The position numbers and the translations under genes are program-made. A DNA stretch of 64,000 nucleotides, taken from assembly GCA_016932415.1 (NCBI GenBank), contig JAFGCX010000010.1, positions 310,001 through 374,000 of the forward strand, written 5' to 3'. This DNA comes from Candidatus Krumholzibacteriota bacterium (GTDB taxonomy: Bacteria > Krumholzibacteriota > Krumholzibacteriia > Krumholzibacteriales > Krumholzibacteriaceae). Of this stretch, positions 26,742 to 34,694 are shown one piece after another. The notes under the pieces are model-generated. The model worked only from the letters and a program-made list of their open reading frames with translations. It was not told the DNA's origin and searched no databases. The first letter of the stretch is position 1. The number at the start of each line of letters is the position of its first letter.

Positions 26742-28403
26742 ATGAATTCAGGATTTATCGAGGCGTTTTCGCAGATCATAAGAGTAAAGAGAGTCGACAA
26801 GAATACTCTCGTGGAAACAATTAAAGCGAGCCTCGTATCGGCGGCAAGACGCAAGCTTGGCCAGGAGGCTGAGATCGAGGTCCATCTGGACGAGGCCAAG
26901 GGACAGCTTGAGATATTCCGTGTTTACAAGGTAGTCGAAGAGGTGGAAGACGAGGCTGTGGAGCTTCTTCTTGAGGACGCGAGACTGATAGATGAAAAAG
27001 CCGTGATCGGTTCCGAGGTCCATGAAGAGCTCACGCTCGAGGAATTCGGACGGAACGCGATTCAGACGGCGAAGCAGATACTGACGCAGAAGGTCCGGGA
27101 GGCTGAACGCGACAGGATATACGAGGAATACAAGGACAAGATTGGCGTGATCATCTCCGGGACTGTCCGCCAGATAGACAGGGGAAATATACTGCTTAAT
27201 CTCGGCAGGGCGGAAGCTTACCTTCCGATGCGGGAGCAGATCCGCAAGGAGCGGTACAACCAGGGTGATACGATAAGAGCATGCGTGACCGAGGTCGACA
27301 GGGAGACGAGAGGTCCGCAGATAATAGTGTCGAGGGCCGGCAACCAGTTCCTCTTCAAGCTGTTTGAACAGGAAGTGCCCGAGATATTCGATGGTGATGT
27401 CGAGATCAAGAGTATAGCCAGGGAACCTGGCGGCCGTTCGAAGATAGCTGTCTATTCGAGAAGCGATAAGGTTGACGCGGTCGGTTCCTGCGTTGGGATG
27501 AAGGGTTCGCGCGTACAGGCCGTGGTTAACGAACTTCATGGAGAAAAAATAGATATAGTCAACTGGAGCGAAACGACAAACGAGTTTGTGTCACGGGCTC
27601 TTTCCCCGGCGAAAGTATCAGCGCTTCGATTCAACGAGGCTGAAGGTGTCGTACTCGCTATCGTCGAGGATGATCAGCTTTCTCTCGCCATAGGAAAAGA
27701 TGGCCAGAACGTACGCCTCGCTTCGAAGCTGACAGGCTGGAAGATCAACCTCACGACGGTCAAAGAAGTCGAGAAGAGGGATAAGCTCGAGCAGAGGCTC
27801 CAGATGGATATTTCCGAGATGGTCGGAGTCTCGGCGAAGATGGCTCAGAAACTCAAGAGCGTCGGGATCCTGACTGTCCAGAAACTCTACAAGACCACGC
27901 TCGAAGAACTGCTTGAAGTCGAGGGAATAGGCAGGAAGACTGCCGAGAGGGTCAAGGTACTTGCTTCGGAGACGATGGAAGAACTCAACAAGGCTCTTGA
28001 AGACCTTCTTGAGAAGGAAAAAGAAGCTGAAGAAGAAGAGGCGAGCAAGCCTCTCTTCGACGAGGATTCCCTGGCTCCAGAGGAGGAGAAGAAGGAAGAA
28101 GAGCCTGTCATGACGGAGGAAGCTCTTTTTGGAGAGCTTGCCGGCGAAAAAAAGGATAAGACGTCCGATTCAGAAATGGATGAGGATGATCCGGATAGTG
28201 AAGAATCCTCGATCGATGAACCGGAAGATGGATCCGATGAAGATTTTGATGACGAACAGGATGATCAGTCCGATGACGACTTCGATGATGAACCGGATGA
28301 TCAATCCGACGACGGATCGGAAGATGAACCCGAATTTGATGACAGTGAGGCTGCTGACGAAGATATCGACGAAGAAGAGCCTGACGAAGATACTGAGAAA
28401 TAA
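26742..28403 (+). CDS. nusA: Transcription termination/antitermination factor NusA with long acidic tail
   Basis: The 553-residue protein has the NusA order: N-terminal polymerase-binding domain (1-125), S1 domain (about 130-200), two KH domains (about 205-345) with conserved SSxxxAIGKDGQNVRLAS-type sequence, and helix-hairpin-helix repeats (about 350-415). The last 130 residues are almost entirely acidic and contain a 12-residue tandem repeat (about 502-525). NusA binds RNA polymerase and controls pausing, termination and antitermination. An acidic C-terminus replaces the alpha-subunit-binding repeats of enterobacterial NusA. Start ATG 26742 follows GGGGAG. infB begins 25 bp after it. Confidence 0.97.
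   Translation: MNSGFIEAFSQIIRVKRVDKNTLVETIKASLVSAARRKLGQEAEIEVHLDEAKGQLEIFRVYKVVEEVEDEAVELLLEDARLIDEKAVIGSEVHEELTLEEFGRNAIQTAKQILTQKVREAERDRIYEEYKDKIGVIISGTVRQIDRGNILLNLGRAEAYLPMREQIRKERYNQGDTIRACVTEVDRETRGPQIIVSRAGNQFLFKLFEQEVPEIFDGDVEIKSIAREPGGRSKIAVYSRSDKVDAVGSCVGMKGSRVQAVVNELHGEKIDIVNWSETTNEFVSRALSPAKVSALRFNEAEGVVLAIVEDDQLSLAIGKDGQNVRLASKLTGWKINLTTVKEVEKRDKLEQRLQMDISEMVGVSAKMAQKLKSVGILTVQKLYKTTLEELLEVEGIGRKTAERVKVLASETMEELNKALEDLLEKEKEAEEEEASKPLFDEDSLAPEEEKKEEEPVMTEEALFGELAGEKKDKTSDSEMDEDDPDSEESSIDEPEDGSDEDFDDEQDDQSDDDFDDEPDDQSDDGSEDEPEFDDSEAADEDIDEEEPDEDTEK
28245..28316 (+). repeat. 36 bp tandem repeat, two copies, in nusA acidic tail
   Basis: Two consecutive units, 28245-28280 and 28281-28316, both encode a phenylalanine followed by an acidic stretch (F-D-D-E-Q/P-D-D-Q-S-D-D-D/G). 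Copies differ at several third codon positions, so the repeat is old rather than a recent slip. It lies within a longer region of GAT/GAA codons. Confidence 0.8.
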
Positions 28404-28428
28404 ATGTTCTGAAGGGAGTTGAATTCAT

Positions 28429-30594
28429 TTGGCAAAGGTCCGTGTATACGAGCTTGCTAGGAAATATGAGATCTCGAGCGAGGCTCTCAGAAAGATACTT
28501 GTTAAGGAAGGCATTACTGTCAAGAGCCATATGAGTACTGTCGAAAGCCGGGTAGAGATACTCATTCAGCAGCATTTGAACAGAGTCAAGGATGCAGCTT
28601 CCGCTAAAGTAAAGCAAAAGGAAAAAGAAAAGGATAAGGATAAGGATAAGAAAAAGAAAGTCGGAAAACCTGTCATCAGGCCGCCGAGACAGAAAAAATC
28701 AAAAAAACCGGTCAAGCGCGTCGAGGCGGATCAGAAAGCAGTACAGGAAAGCGTAAGGCGCACGCTGGCGAAACTGGAAGTCACGAGAAAAACCAAGAGA
28801 AGAAGACGCAGGGATGAAGTCGAAGAGATAATGGAAGAAGAGAATGCGATCAAGCTTCCTGAATTCTCCACGGTCGCCGACCTTGCCGAACAACTCGAAG
28901 TCGATCCGACCGAGATCATCGGGAAATGCCTGAAACTGGGCCTGATGGTGTCTATCAACCAGAGGCTTGACAGGGAGACGATCGAGATGATCGCCGATGA
29001 GTACGGCTTCAGCGTCAAGTTCGCTTCGACGTATGGCCAGGATATTCTCGATGATTATAAGCAGATAAAACCGGAACGCCTCTCGCACAGGCCGCCTGTC
29101 GTAACGATAATGGGTCATGTCGATCACGGAAAGACATCACTTCTCGACAATATCAGGCAGAGCAACGTGATCGCCGGTGAAAAGGGAGGTATCACCCAGC
29201 ATATCGGCGCCTACGCGGTGAAGTTAAACGGAAGGAATATCACCTTTATCGATACGCCCGGTCATAAAGCTTTCACGGCGATGAGATCAAGAGGAGCGAA
29301 ATCTACAGATATAGTAATAGTCATAGTAGCCGCTGACGATGGAGTGATGCCTCAGACTATCGAGGCGATAAATCACGCCAGGGCCGCCGACGTTCCGATT
29401 ATTATAGCAATAAACAAGATCGACCTTCCGAACGCCGATCTTGACCGCGTTAAGAACGGGCTTATTCAGCAGAACATAGTCCTTGAGGAGTACGGTGGTA
29501 ATATCATGTGCGCCGAGATATCGGCGAAAAACGGTATCGGGATAGACAAGCTTCTGGAGATGATACTTCTTCAGGCTGAGATGATGGAACTCAAGGCGGA
29601 TCCACAGGCGCAGGGAAGAGGTATCGTCATTGAGGCGAAGAAGGAAGAAGGCCGCGGGATAGTAACGACCGTCCTCGTTCAGCAGGGGACTCTGAATATC
29701 GGCGATATCTTTATTACGGGCAATTATTTCGGGCGCGTGAGAGCTCTGCTGAATGAACGGGGAGAACAGATCGAGTCTGCTCCTCCATCGACGCCGGCGG
29801 TGATCCTCGGATGCACCGGGGTCCCACAGGCGGGAGACGCTTTCATCCAGGTCGATGATGAGAAGACGGCGAGGGAAGTCGCGTCGAGAAGACAGCAGTT
29901 CGCCAGGGAGAAGGACCGCCGTACCGTCCACAGGATATCTCTCGAAGAGCTTTATACGCAGATCCAGGAAGGGACTGCCAAGGAACTTAACCTTATAATC
30001 AGGGCTGATACGGACGGATCCATAGAAGTCCTCAACGAGAGCCTTTCTTCCCTCAGCACCGGTGAAGTAAAGGTAAACGTGATACACAAGGCTGTCGGGA
30101 TAATCAGTGAAAGCGATATACTGCTCGCTTCCGCTTCGAACGCGGTAGTCCTGGGATTTCACGTAAACGTCACTCCCGATGCATCGAGGATAGCAAAGGG
30201 AGAGAGGGTCGATATAAGGTTCTACGATGTCATATATCAGGCGATCGATGATATCAAGGCTGCGATGTCTGGACTCCTCGATCCCGATATCGTCGAGACT
30301 GAACTCGGCATAGCCGAGGTCCGCCAGGTCTTCCGCGTCTCGAAGATCGGTTCTATAGCCGGTTCATACGTGAAGAGCGGGGTAATACAGAGGAACGCGC
30401 TTGTAAGGGTCCTGAGAGAGAATGAGATCATCTACAAGGGTTCCATCAACTCTCTGAAGCGATTCAAGGATGACGCCAGAGAAGTACAGGCAGGATTTGA
30501 ATGTGGTATAGGAGTCAGCGGCTTTGAGGACCTCGTAGAGGGAGACATCCTCGAAGTATACAAGGAAGAGGAGCATTCGAGGACTATCGACTAG
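28429..30594 (+). CDS. infB: Translation initiation factor IF-2
   Basis: The 721-residue GTPase brings fMet-tRNA to the 30S subunit. Start is TTG at 28429 after GAAGGGA. The N-terminus begins with the IF2 motif VRVYELARKYEISSEALRKIL, then a lysine-rich linker (about 58-128). The G domain starts near residue 225 with GHVDHGKT (229-236), followed by DTPGHKAF and NKID. Domains II to IV complete the protein. Length is close to the Gram-positive form, with a short N-terminal extension compared with enterobacterial IF2. The gene order nusA-infB-rbfA-truB is conserved. Confidence 0.98.
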   Translation: MAKVRVYELARKYEISSEALRKILVKEGITVKSHMSTVESRVEILIQQHLNRVKDAASAKVKQKEKEKDKDKDKKKKVGKPVIRPPRQKKSKKPVKRVEADQKAVQESVRRTLAKLEVTRKTKRRRRRDEVEEIMEEENAIKLPEFSTVADLAEQLEVDPTEIIGKCLKLGLMVSINQRLDRETIEMIADEYGFSVKFASTYGQDILDDYKQIKPERLSHRPPVVTIMGHVDHGKTSLLDNIRQSNVIAGEKGGITQHIGAYAVKLNGRNITFIDTPGHKAFTAMRSRGAKSTDIVIVIVAADDGVMPQTIEAINHARAADVPIIIAINKIDLPNADLDRVKNGLIQQNIVLEEYGGNIMCAEISAKNGIGIDKLLEMILLQAEMMELKADPQAQGRGIVIEAKKEEGRGIVTTVLVQQGTLNIGDIFITGNYFGRVRALLNERGEQIESAPPSTPAVILGCTGVPQAGDAFIQVDDEKTAREVASRRQQFAREKDRRTVHRISLEELYTQIQEGTAKELNLIIRADTDGSIEVLNESLSSLSTGEVKVNVIHKAVGIISESDILLASASNAVVLGFHVNVTPDASRIAKGERVDIRFYDVIYQAIDDIKAAMSGLLDPDIVETELGIAEVRQVFRVSKIGSIAGSYVKSGVIQRNALVRVLRENEIIYKGSINSLKRFKDDAREVQAGFECGIGVSGFEDLVEGDILEVYKEEEHSRTID

Positions 30595-30609
30595 AATCGG
30601 AGCTCCACC

Positions 30610-30891
30610 ATGTTTGTGGCGTCCCTGACAATCCAGTTCCACTTGCCGGGTTGCACTTCCCTCAAGGAAAAGAGATTTGTACTGAAGAGTCTCAAGGACA
30701 GGCTTCGTAACCGATTCAATGTCGCTCTCTGCGAGACCGGCTATCAGGATAAATGGCAGAGGAGCGAGATATCTGTCGTGACAGTCGCCGGTTCAAGAAA
30801 AGGCCTCGACAAGAGTATGCAATCGATCATTACCTATATTGAAAAGGAAGAAAGAGCTGTTCTGATCGAGATAGAGAAGGAGATATACTGA
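30610..30891 (+). CDS. DUF503 family protein (YlxP-like)
   Basis: This 93-residue protein opens with FVASLTIQFHLPGCTSLKEKRFVLKSLKDRL, the conserved beginning of the DUF503 family. The family commonly sits between infB and rbfA, as here, 15 bp after infB and 15 bp before rbfA. A role in ribosome assembly is inferred from this position, not from any known biochemistry. No signal peptide or membrane segment is present. Confidence 0.9.
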   Translation: MFVASLTIQFHLPGCTSLKEKRFVLKSLKDRLRNRFNVALCETGYQDKWQRSEISVVTVAGSRKGLDKSMQSIITYIEKEERAVLIEIEKEIY

Positions 30892-30906
30892 TAACGGAGT
30901 GGATCG

Positions 30907-31314
30907 ATGAATGATAATAAGCATAAGGGCAGGATAGAGGAGACGATTCATCAGCTCGTTGCAGACCTTCTGGTCAGAAGAGTGAAGGATCCGAGGGTCG
31001 AGAATGTCTCTATAATCCGGGTGAGCGTCTCGAGGGATTACTCAGTGGCGAAACTCTATTTCAATATCATAGGGGGAAGCGACGATCTCGAGCAGGTCGA
31101 AGTGGGACTCAAAAGCGCCAGGGGATATATCAGGAACAGTATCAAAAAGAAGCTCAGGCTCAGGGTGATCCCCGAACTCATCTTTATTTATGATTCGTCC
31201 CTGGACAAAGCTATGGCTCTCGAGGAAATAATAGTCAAAATGCACGAGGATGAACCCGGTGATGAGGACGATTCTGCCGAAGAGGAAGACCTGGAAGGGG
31301 ATACGGATGAATAA
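30907..31314 (+). CDS. rbfA: Ribosome-binding factor A with acidic tail
   Basis: The 135-residue protein has the RbfA KH-like fold: RIEETIHQLVADLLVRRVKDPRV, then VSRDYSVAKLYF and the terminal RVIPELIFIYDSSLD. RbfA binds the 30S subunit late in 16S rRNA maturation. After residue 112 the sequence becomes a run of Glu and Asp to the end. The gene's last bases overlap the start of the DHH phosphoesterase by 8 bp (ATGAATAA), implying coupled translation. Confidence 0.95.
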   Translation: MNDNKHKGRIEETIHQLVADLLVRRVKDPRVENVSIIRVSVSRDYSVAKLYFNIIGGSDDLEQVEVGLKSARGYIRNSIKKKLRLRVIPELIFIYDSSLDKAMALEEIIVKMHEDEPGDEDDSAEEEDLEGDTDE

Positions 31315-32287
31315 AGACCGTTTCGATCCTCAATTTGAAAAAGCAAAAGGACTTGTCGACAGTCACCAAAGGTTTCTCGTGATAGGACATGTCGATCCGG
31401 ATGGCGATTGTATCGGTTCGATGCTTTCGCTGGCTCTCTTTTTCCGTTCGAGGGGGAAAGAGGTCATATGTTTCGCCCCGGGCGACAGGTCCGAACTCTT
31501 TGACAGGCTGCCGGGGGCGGAAATGCTCGGCTCCTGGGAGGATGTCGCGGTTTTCGGACACGACCTTGTAATCACCGTGGACCTGGCCACTATGGAACGT
31601 TCAGACGGGTTGCTGACTCCCGATCAGAAGCACCCTGTCATCAACATCGACCATCACCCTTCAAACGAGAGATATGGCGCCATCGATATCGTCGACGAGA
31701 ATGCGGCGGCGACTACTATCCTTGTCCTTGGATTTCTTCTCGCCATAGACCGGTCCGGCATCACTCCTGAAATAGCGACATGCCTCTATCTCGGGATCCT
31801 CATGGATACGGGAGGATTCAGGTTTCATAACACCGATGCCGAAGCGATGCACGCGGCAGGCACTCTGATCGAACTTGGCGCCGATTCATACGGCCTGACG
31901 CATGATTTTATCTATACCAAGAAATACTCCACACTGAAACTTCTTGCTCCGGTCCTGGAGACTCTTGAAATACTCGACGGTGGTAAAATAGCTGTAATGA
32001 AGATCACGAATGAGATGCTTGAGAAGACCGGGGCCACCTTGAAGGATTCCGAGGGATTCATCGATTACGGTGCCACGATCGACGACGTGGAACTGATAGC
32101 CCTTCTCAGGGAGACCGGGCCGGGCAGGACGCGTATAAGCCTTCGATCGCCGGGGGATCATGATGTGGCTTCCCTGGCAAAAAGATACGGAGGCGGCGGT
32201 CACAGTAAAGCAGCCGGACTTACCATGGACACCGATATTTTCGAAGCGGAAAAGATGATCGTGAAAGGCCTCAGGAGTCTTCTCTGA
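31307..32287 (+). CDS. nrnA: DHH-family bifunctional oligoribonuclease/PAP phosphatase NrnA
   Basis: About 326 residues from ATG 31307, placed there because GGAAGGGG lies just upstream and the family begins at the ERFLVIGHVDPDGD-type strand. The DHH motifs are visible: GHVDPDGDCIGSM (first metal site), NIDHHPSNE (DHH) and the C-terminal DHHA1 motif GGGGHSKAAG. NrnA removes nucleotides from very short RNAs and hydrolyses 3'-phosphoadenosine-5'-phosphate. It lies between rbfA and truB, the same place as in many Gram-positives. A longer in-frame start at 31250 lies wholly inside rbfA and was not used. Confidence 0.94.
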   Translation: MNKDRFDPQFEKAKGLVDSHQRFLVIGHVDPDGDCIGSMLSLALFFRSRGKEVICFAPGDRSELFDRLPGAEMLGSWEDVAVFGHDLVITVDLATMERSDGLLTPDQKHPVINIDHHPSNERYGAIDIVDENAAATTILVLGFLLAIDRSGITPEIATCLYLGILMDTGGFRFHNTDAEAMHAAGTLIELGADSYGLTHDFIYTKKYSTLKLLAPVLETLEILDGGKIAVMKITNEMLEKTGATLKDSEGFIDYGATIDDVELIALLRETGPGRTRISLRSPGDHDVASLAKRYGGGGHSKAAGLTMDTDIFEAEKMIVKGLRSLL

Positions 32288-32336
32288 TTCAGGTAGAGCA
32301 AAGGTGCTTTTCGATATTTACACCGGAGAATATGAC

Positions 32337-33257
32337 ATGACGGAAAAAATGGAAAACCTTGTCATTCCGGTCAACAAGTCCGCGGGGTTGTCCACGTATG
32401 ACGTAATAAGACGCTTCAAAAAAACAATAAAGCCCACCAGGGTAGGTCATTCCGGGACTCTTGATCCGGCGGCGACGGGACTTGTCCTTCTGTTGACCGG
32501 GGCTGCCACGAAACTTTCCGGTTACCTGATGGATCTGCCCAAAAGTTACGTGGCTGATATAATGCTGGGGATCTCGACAGATACGCAGGACGGGGAGGGA
32601 AAGGTGGTCAGGAGCGCGGATGTGGGACATATAACCCCGGACCATATAGAGGATGTGCTGAAACAGTTTATCGGCAGGCGTATGCAGACTCCACCGATGT
32701 ATTCCGCTCTCAAGCATGAAGGACTTCCCCTGTACGTCTACGCGAGAAGGGGACAGGATGTGGAGCGCCTCCCGAGAGAAGTCGACACGTACGATATAAG
32801 TCTGGTCAAGTGTTCGCTGCCGGAATTCACGATCGAGATTCATTGTTCGAGAGGGATGTACGTCAGGACTCTTGCCGAGGAGATAGGAGACGCCCTTTCC
32901 GTGCCCGCATATCTTTCAGGACTGGTCCGCACGGGGATCGGACATTTTAATCTCGAATCCTCGATAGCCGATAGTGATTTTGAAAACCTGGAGGGGATGG
33001 AAAATCCCGGATATTCACTCTCCGATGCTCTCAGTCATCTTCAATCTGTCACGCTTTCGCGGAAACAGGCAAGGGAACTCGAAGACGGGATCGCGCCATC
33101 AGTCACGGGGACTCTGCCTGCCACGGGAACCTGCGTCAGGCTTATCCGTGATGAAGGGTCGCTCGGGGCTATCGCCGAAGTCGGTCCGGCGGGGATCATC
33201 ATCCTCAGGAAGGTATTTCCTTCAGGCGCGATAAGCAGGTTTCGGGATGCCGGGTGA
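32337..33257 (+). CDS. truB: tRNA pseudouridine synthase B (TruB)
   Basis: About 306 residues from ATG 32337, preceded by CCGGAGAA. The catalytic Asp43 is in the motif GHSGTLDPAATGLV, and a conserved CSRGMYVRTLAEEIG segment follows at about 180-195. TruB makes pseudouridine-55 in nearly all tRNAs. A GTG at 32304 is an alternative start after AGGTAGAG. The 3' end overlaps ribF by 4 bp (GTGA). The final 60 residues look like the C-terminal PUA-related extension. Confidence 0.95.
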   Translation: MTEKMENLVIPVNKSAGLSTYDVIRRFKKTIKPTRVGHSGTLDPAATGLVLLLTGAATKLSGYLMDLPKSYVADIMLGISTDTQDGEGKVVRSADVGHITPDHIEDVLKQFIGRRMQTPPMYSALKHEGLPLYVYARRGQDVERLPREVDTYDISLVKCSLPEFTIEIHCSRGMYVRTLAEEIGDALSVPAYLSGLVRTGIGHFNLESSIADSDFENLEGMENPGYSLSDALSHLQSVTLSRKQARELEDGIAPSVTGTLPATGTCVRLIRDEGSLGAIAEVGPAGIIILRKVFPSGAISRFRDAG

Positions 33258-34222
33258 AAGCCATGACTGAAGTAATAAGATCCGATGATCTCCTCGATCT
33301 GAATATTGTTGATTCAACGGTGACTGTCGGTGTCTTTGACGGCGTGCATGTCGGCCATCGAAAGGTGATCAGCAGCCTTCTCGAAACGACGGAAAAGTCG
33401 ACCGGGCGCAAATCAATACTTTTGACCTTCGATCCTCATCCATTGAGCGTGACCCACCCCGATCGCAATCCACAGCTCCTGACGACGATCGATGAGAAGA
33501 TATCACTTCTGAAAAAGCTCGGGATCGATATCATCGTGATCGAAAGGTTCGACGAGAAGCTCTCTGCCATCGATTACAGGGAATTCATTTCGAACAGGCT
33601 TATCGGCAGGCTGGGAATGAGGCACCTGGTGATAGGGTATGATTTTCACCTGGGGAGAAACCGCACGGGTGACCACGAACATCTCTGCCGGGAAGGCAGG
33701 GAATCTGGATTTGCAGTTACGGTCGTGCCTCCGGTCATAATAGACTCTGAAGCAGTCTCGAGCACGAGGATCAGGGATGATGTCAGGGAAAAAAGACTTC
33801 GGGAAGCGGCGCGGCTTCTTACCAGGCATTATTTCTTCGATGCCGATGTAGTCCATGGAGAAGGTATAGGTAGGAAGCTCGATTTCCCGACTGCCAACGC
33901 CGTGATCACTCACCGGGAGAAGCTTGTGCCTCCTGCCGGAGTATATGCCGTCAGGATAGAGGTGGAAAAGAATATCTTTGATGGAATGATGAATATAGGT
34001 TCCGCTCCTACTATCCGCAGCGATGGCGACGAAAAGATCGAGGTGCATCTTTTCGATTTTTCGGGAGATCTTTACGGCCGCAGGCTGAGGATACATCTTC
34101 TCGAATATCTCCGGGATGAAAAGAACTTCGCCAGTTGCGGCGAGCTTCAGGCACAACTTTTGCGGGACAGGGAAAAAGTCCGCAAGATTCTTGAAAAGAG
34201 TATTGACTTTATCGATAAGTAG
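33254..34222 (+). CDS. ribF: Bifunctional riboflavin kinase/FAD synthetase RibF
   Basis: The 322-residue enzyme makes FMN and FAD. The N-terminal adenylyltransferase has [11 protein letters not shown] and TFDPHPLSV, and the C-terminal kinase has [14 protein letters not shown] followed by GVYAVRIEV. It starts at GTG 33254 in the GTGA overlap with truB, or at ATG 33263. ribF between truB and rpsO is a widely conserved arrangement. The promoter-like TTGACT-N16-TATGTT for rpsO is in its last codons. Confidence 0.96.
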   Translation: MKAMTEVIRSDDLLDLNIVDSTVTVGVFDGVHVGHRKVISSLLETTEKSTGRKSILLTFDPHPLSVTHPDRNPQLLTTIDEKISLLKKLGIDIIVIERFDEKLSAIDYREFISNRLIGRLGMRHLVIGYDFHLGRNRTGDHEHLCREGRESGFAVTVVPPVIIDSEAVSSTRIRDDVREKRLREAARLLTRHYFFDADVVHGEGIGRKLDFPTANAVITHREKLVPPAGVYAVRIEVEKNIFDGMMNIGSAPTIRSDGDEKIEVHLFDFSGDLYGRRLRIHLLEYLRDEKNFASCGELQAQLLRDREKVRKILEKSIDFIDK

Positions 34223-34230
34223 TGTATGTT
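34203..34230 (+). promoter_or_regulatory. Possible promoter for rpsO-pnp
   Basis: TTGACT (34203-34208), a 16-base spacer and TATGTT (34225-34230). The -35 matches 5/6 and the -10 4/6. It lies in the last codons of ribF, about 105 bases before rpsO, leaving room for a leader. Confidence 0.4.
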
Positions 34231-34249
34231 TATGAATTACGTACTAACT

Positions 34250-34313
34250 GGCAGGCAGTTATCAGGCGGATCGGGCATCCTGCCCTTTCTGCTGCCATCG
34301 TGTTTTCAACACG
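34250..34313 (+). promoter_or_regulatory. Structured leader upstream of rpsO, candidate S15 autoregulatory element
   Basis: The gap between ribF and rpsO contains GGCAGG (34250-34255) pairing with CCTGCC (34279-34284), a competing small hairpin GGGCA-tcc-TGCCC (34273-34285), and a perfect CGTGTT-ttc-AACACG hairpin (34299-34313) ending 7 bases before the AAGGAGG ribosome site. S15 represses its own mRNA through leader structure in several bacteria. The structure seen here is compatible, but no specific match to a known S15 element is claimed. Confidence 0.4.
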
Positions 34314-34335
34314 GATATTGAAGGAGGTAGTTACG

Positions 34336-34605
34336 ATGGCACTGCAAAAGAACGAGAAAAAAGAGGTAATCAGCAAATTCAGGCTTCACGATCTGGATTC
34401 GGGTTCTCCCGAAGTTCAGATCGCGCTTCTTACCGAACGCATCAACATTCTTACTGATCATTTCAAGGTCCATAAGAAAGATTTTGCTTCCAGGCGAGGG
34501 TTGCTGAAAATGGTTGGCCGACGCCGTAAGCTTCTTGATTACCTGAAGAAGAACAGGATCGAAAAATATCGCAGCCTTATTAAGGAACTTAATCTCCGCA
34601 AGTAA
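34336..34605 (+). CDS. rpsO: 30S ribosomal protein S15
   Basis: The 89-residue protein is full length and carries the S15 pattern: [22 protein letters not shown], then [25 protein letters not shown]. It starts at ATG 34336 after AAGGAGG. An in-frame extension to 34222 has no family support. S15 is an early binder of 16S rRNA and also organises the h21-h22 junction. rpsO followed by pnp is the standard order. Confidence 0.98.
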   Translation: MALQKNEKKEVISKFRLHDLDSGSPEVQIALLTERINILTDHFKVHKKDFASRRGLLKMVGRRRKLLDYLKKNRIEKYRSLIKELNLRK

Positions 34606-34694
34606 CCTTTTGCCCCTCTAAGCGATGCAACAAGGGGTCAGAGGGTAGCTATGTTCAATAAAAGCTGCAATTGGAGGAATGAGAGGAAGAGGAT

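Noticed and set aside
28245-28316. Tandem repeat as a possible CRISPR or mobile signature
   Set aside because: Both copies are in frame within nusA, encode acidic residues, and have no spacer or flanking mobile gene.
29287-30162. 291-residue minus-strand open frame
   Set aside because: It is antisense to infB in a region with clear GTPase and domain II motifs, so it is a shadow.
34611-34645. Terminator between rpsO and pnp
   Set aside because: The CCCCT/AGGGG and CCCTCT/AGAGGG pairings compete and there is no T-run after them, and pnp follows in the usual cotranscribed order.
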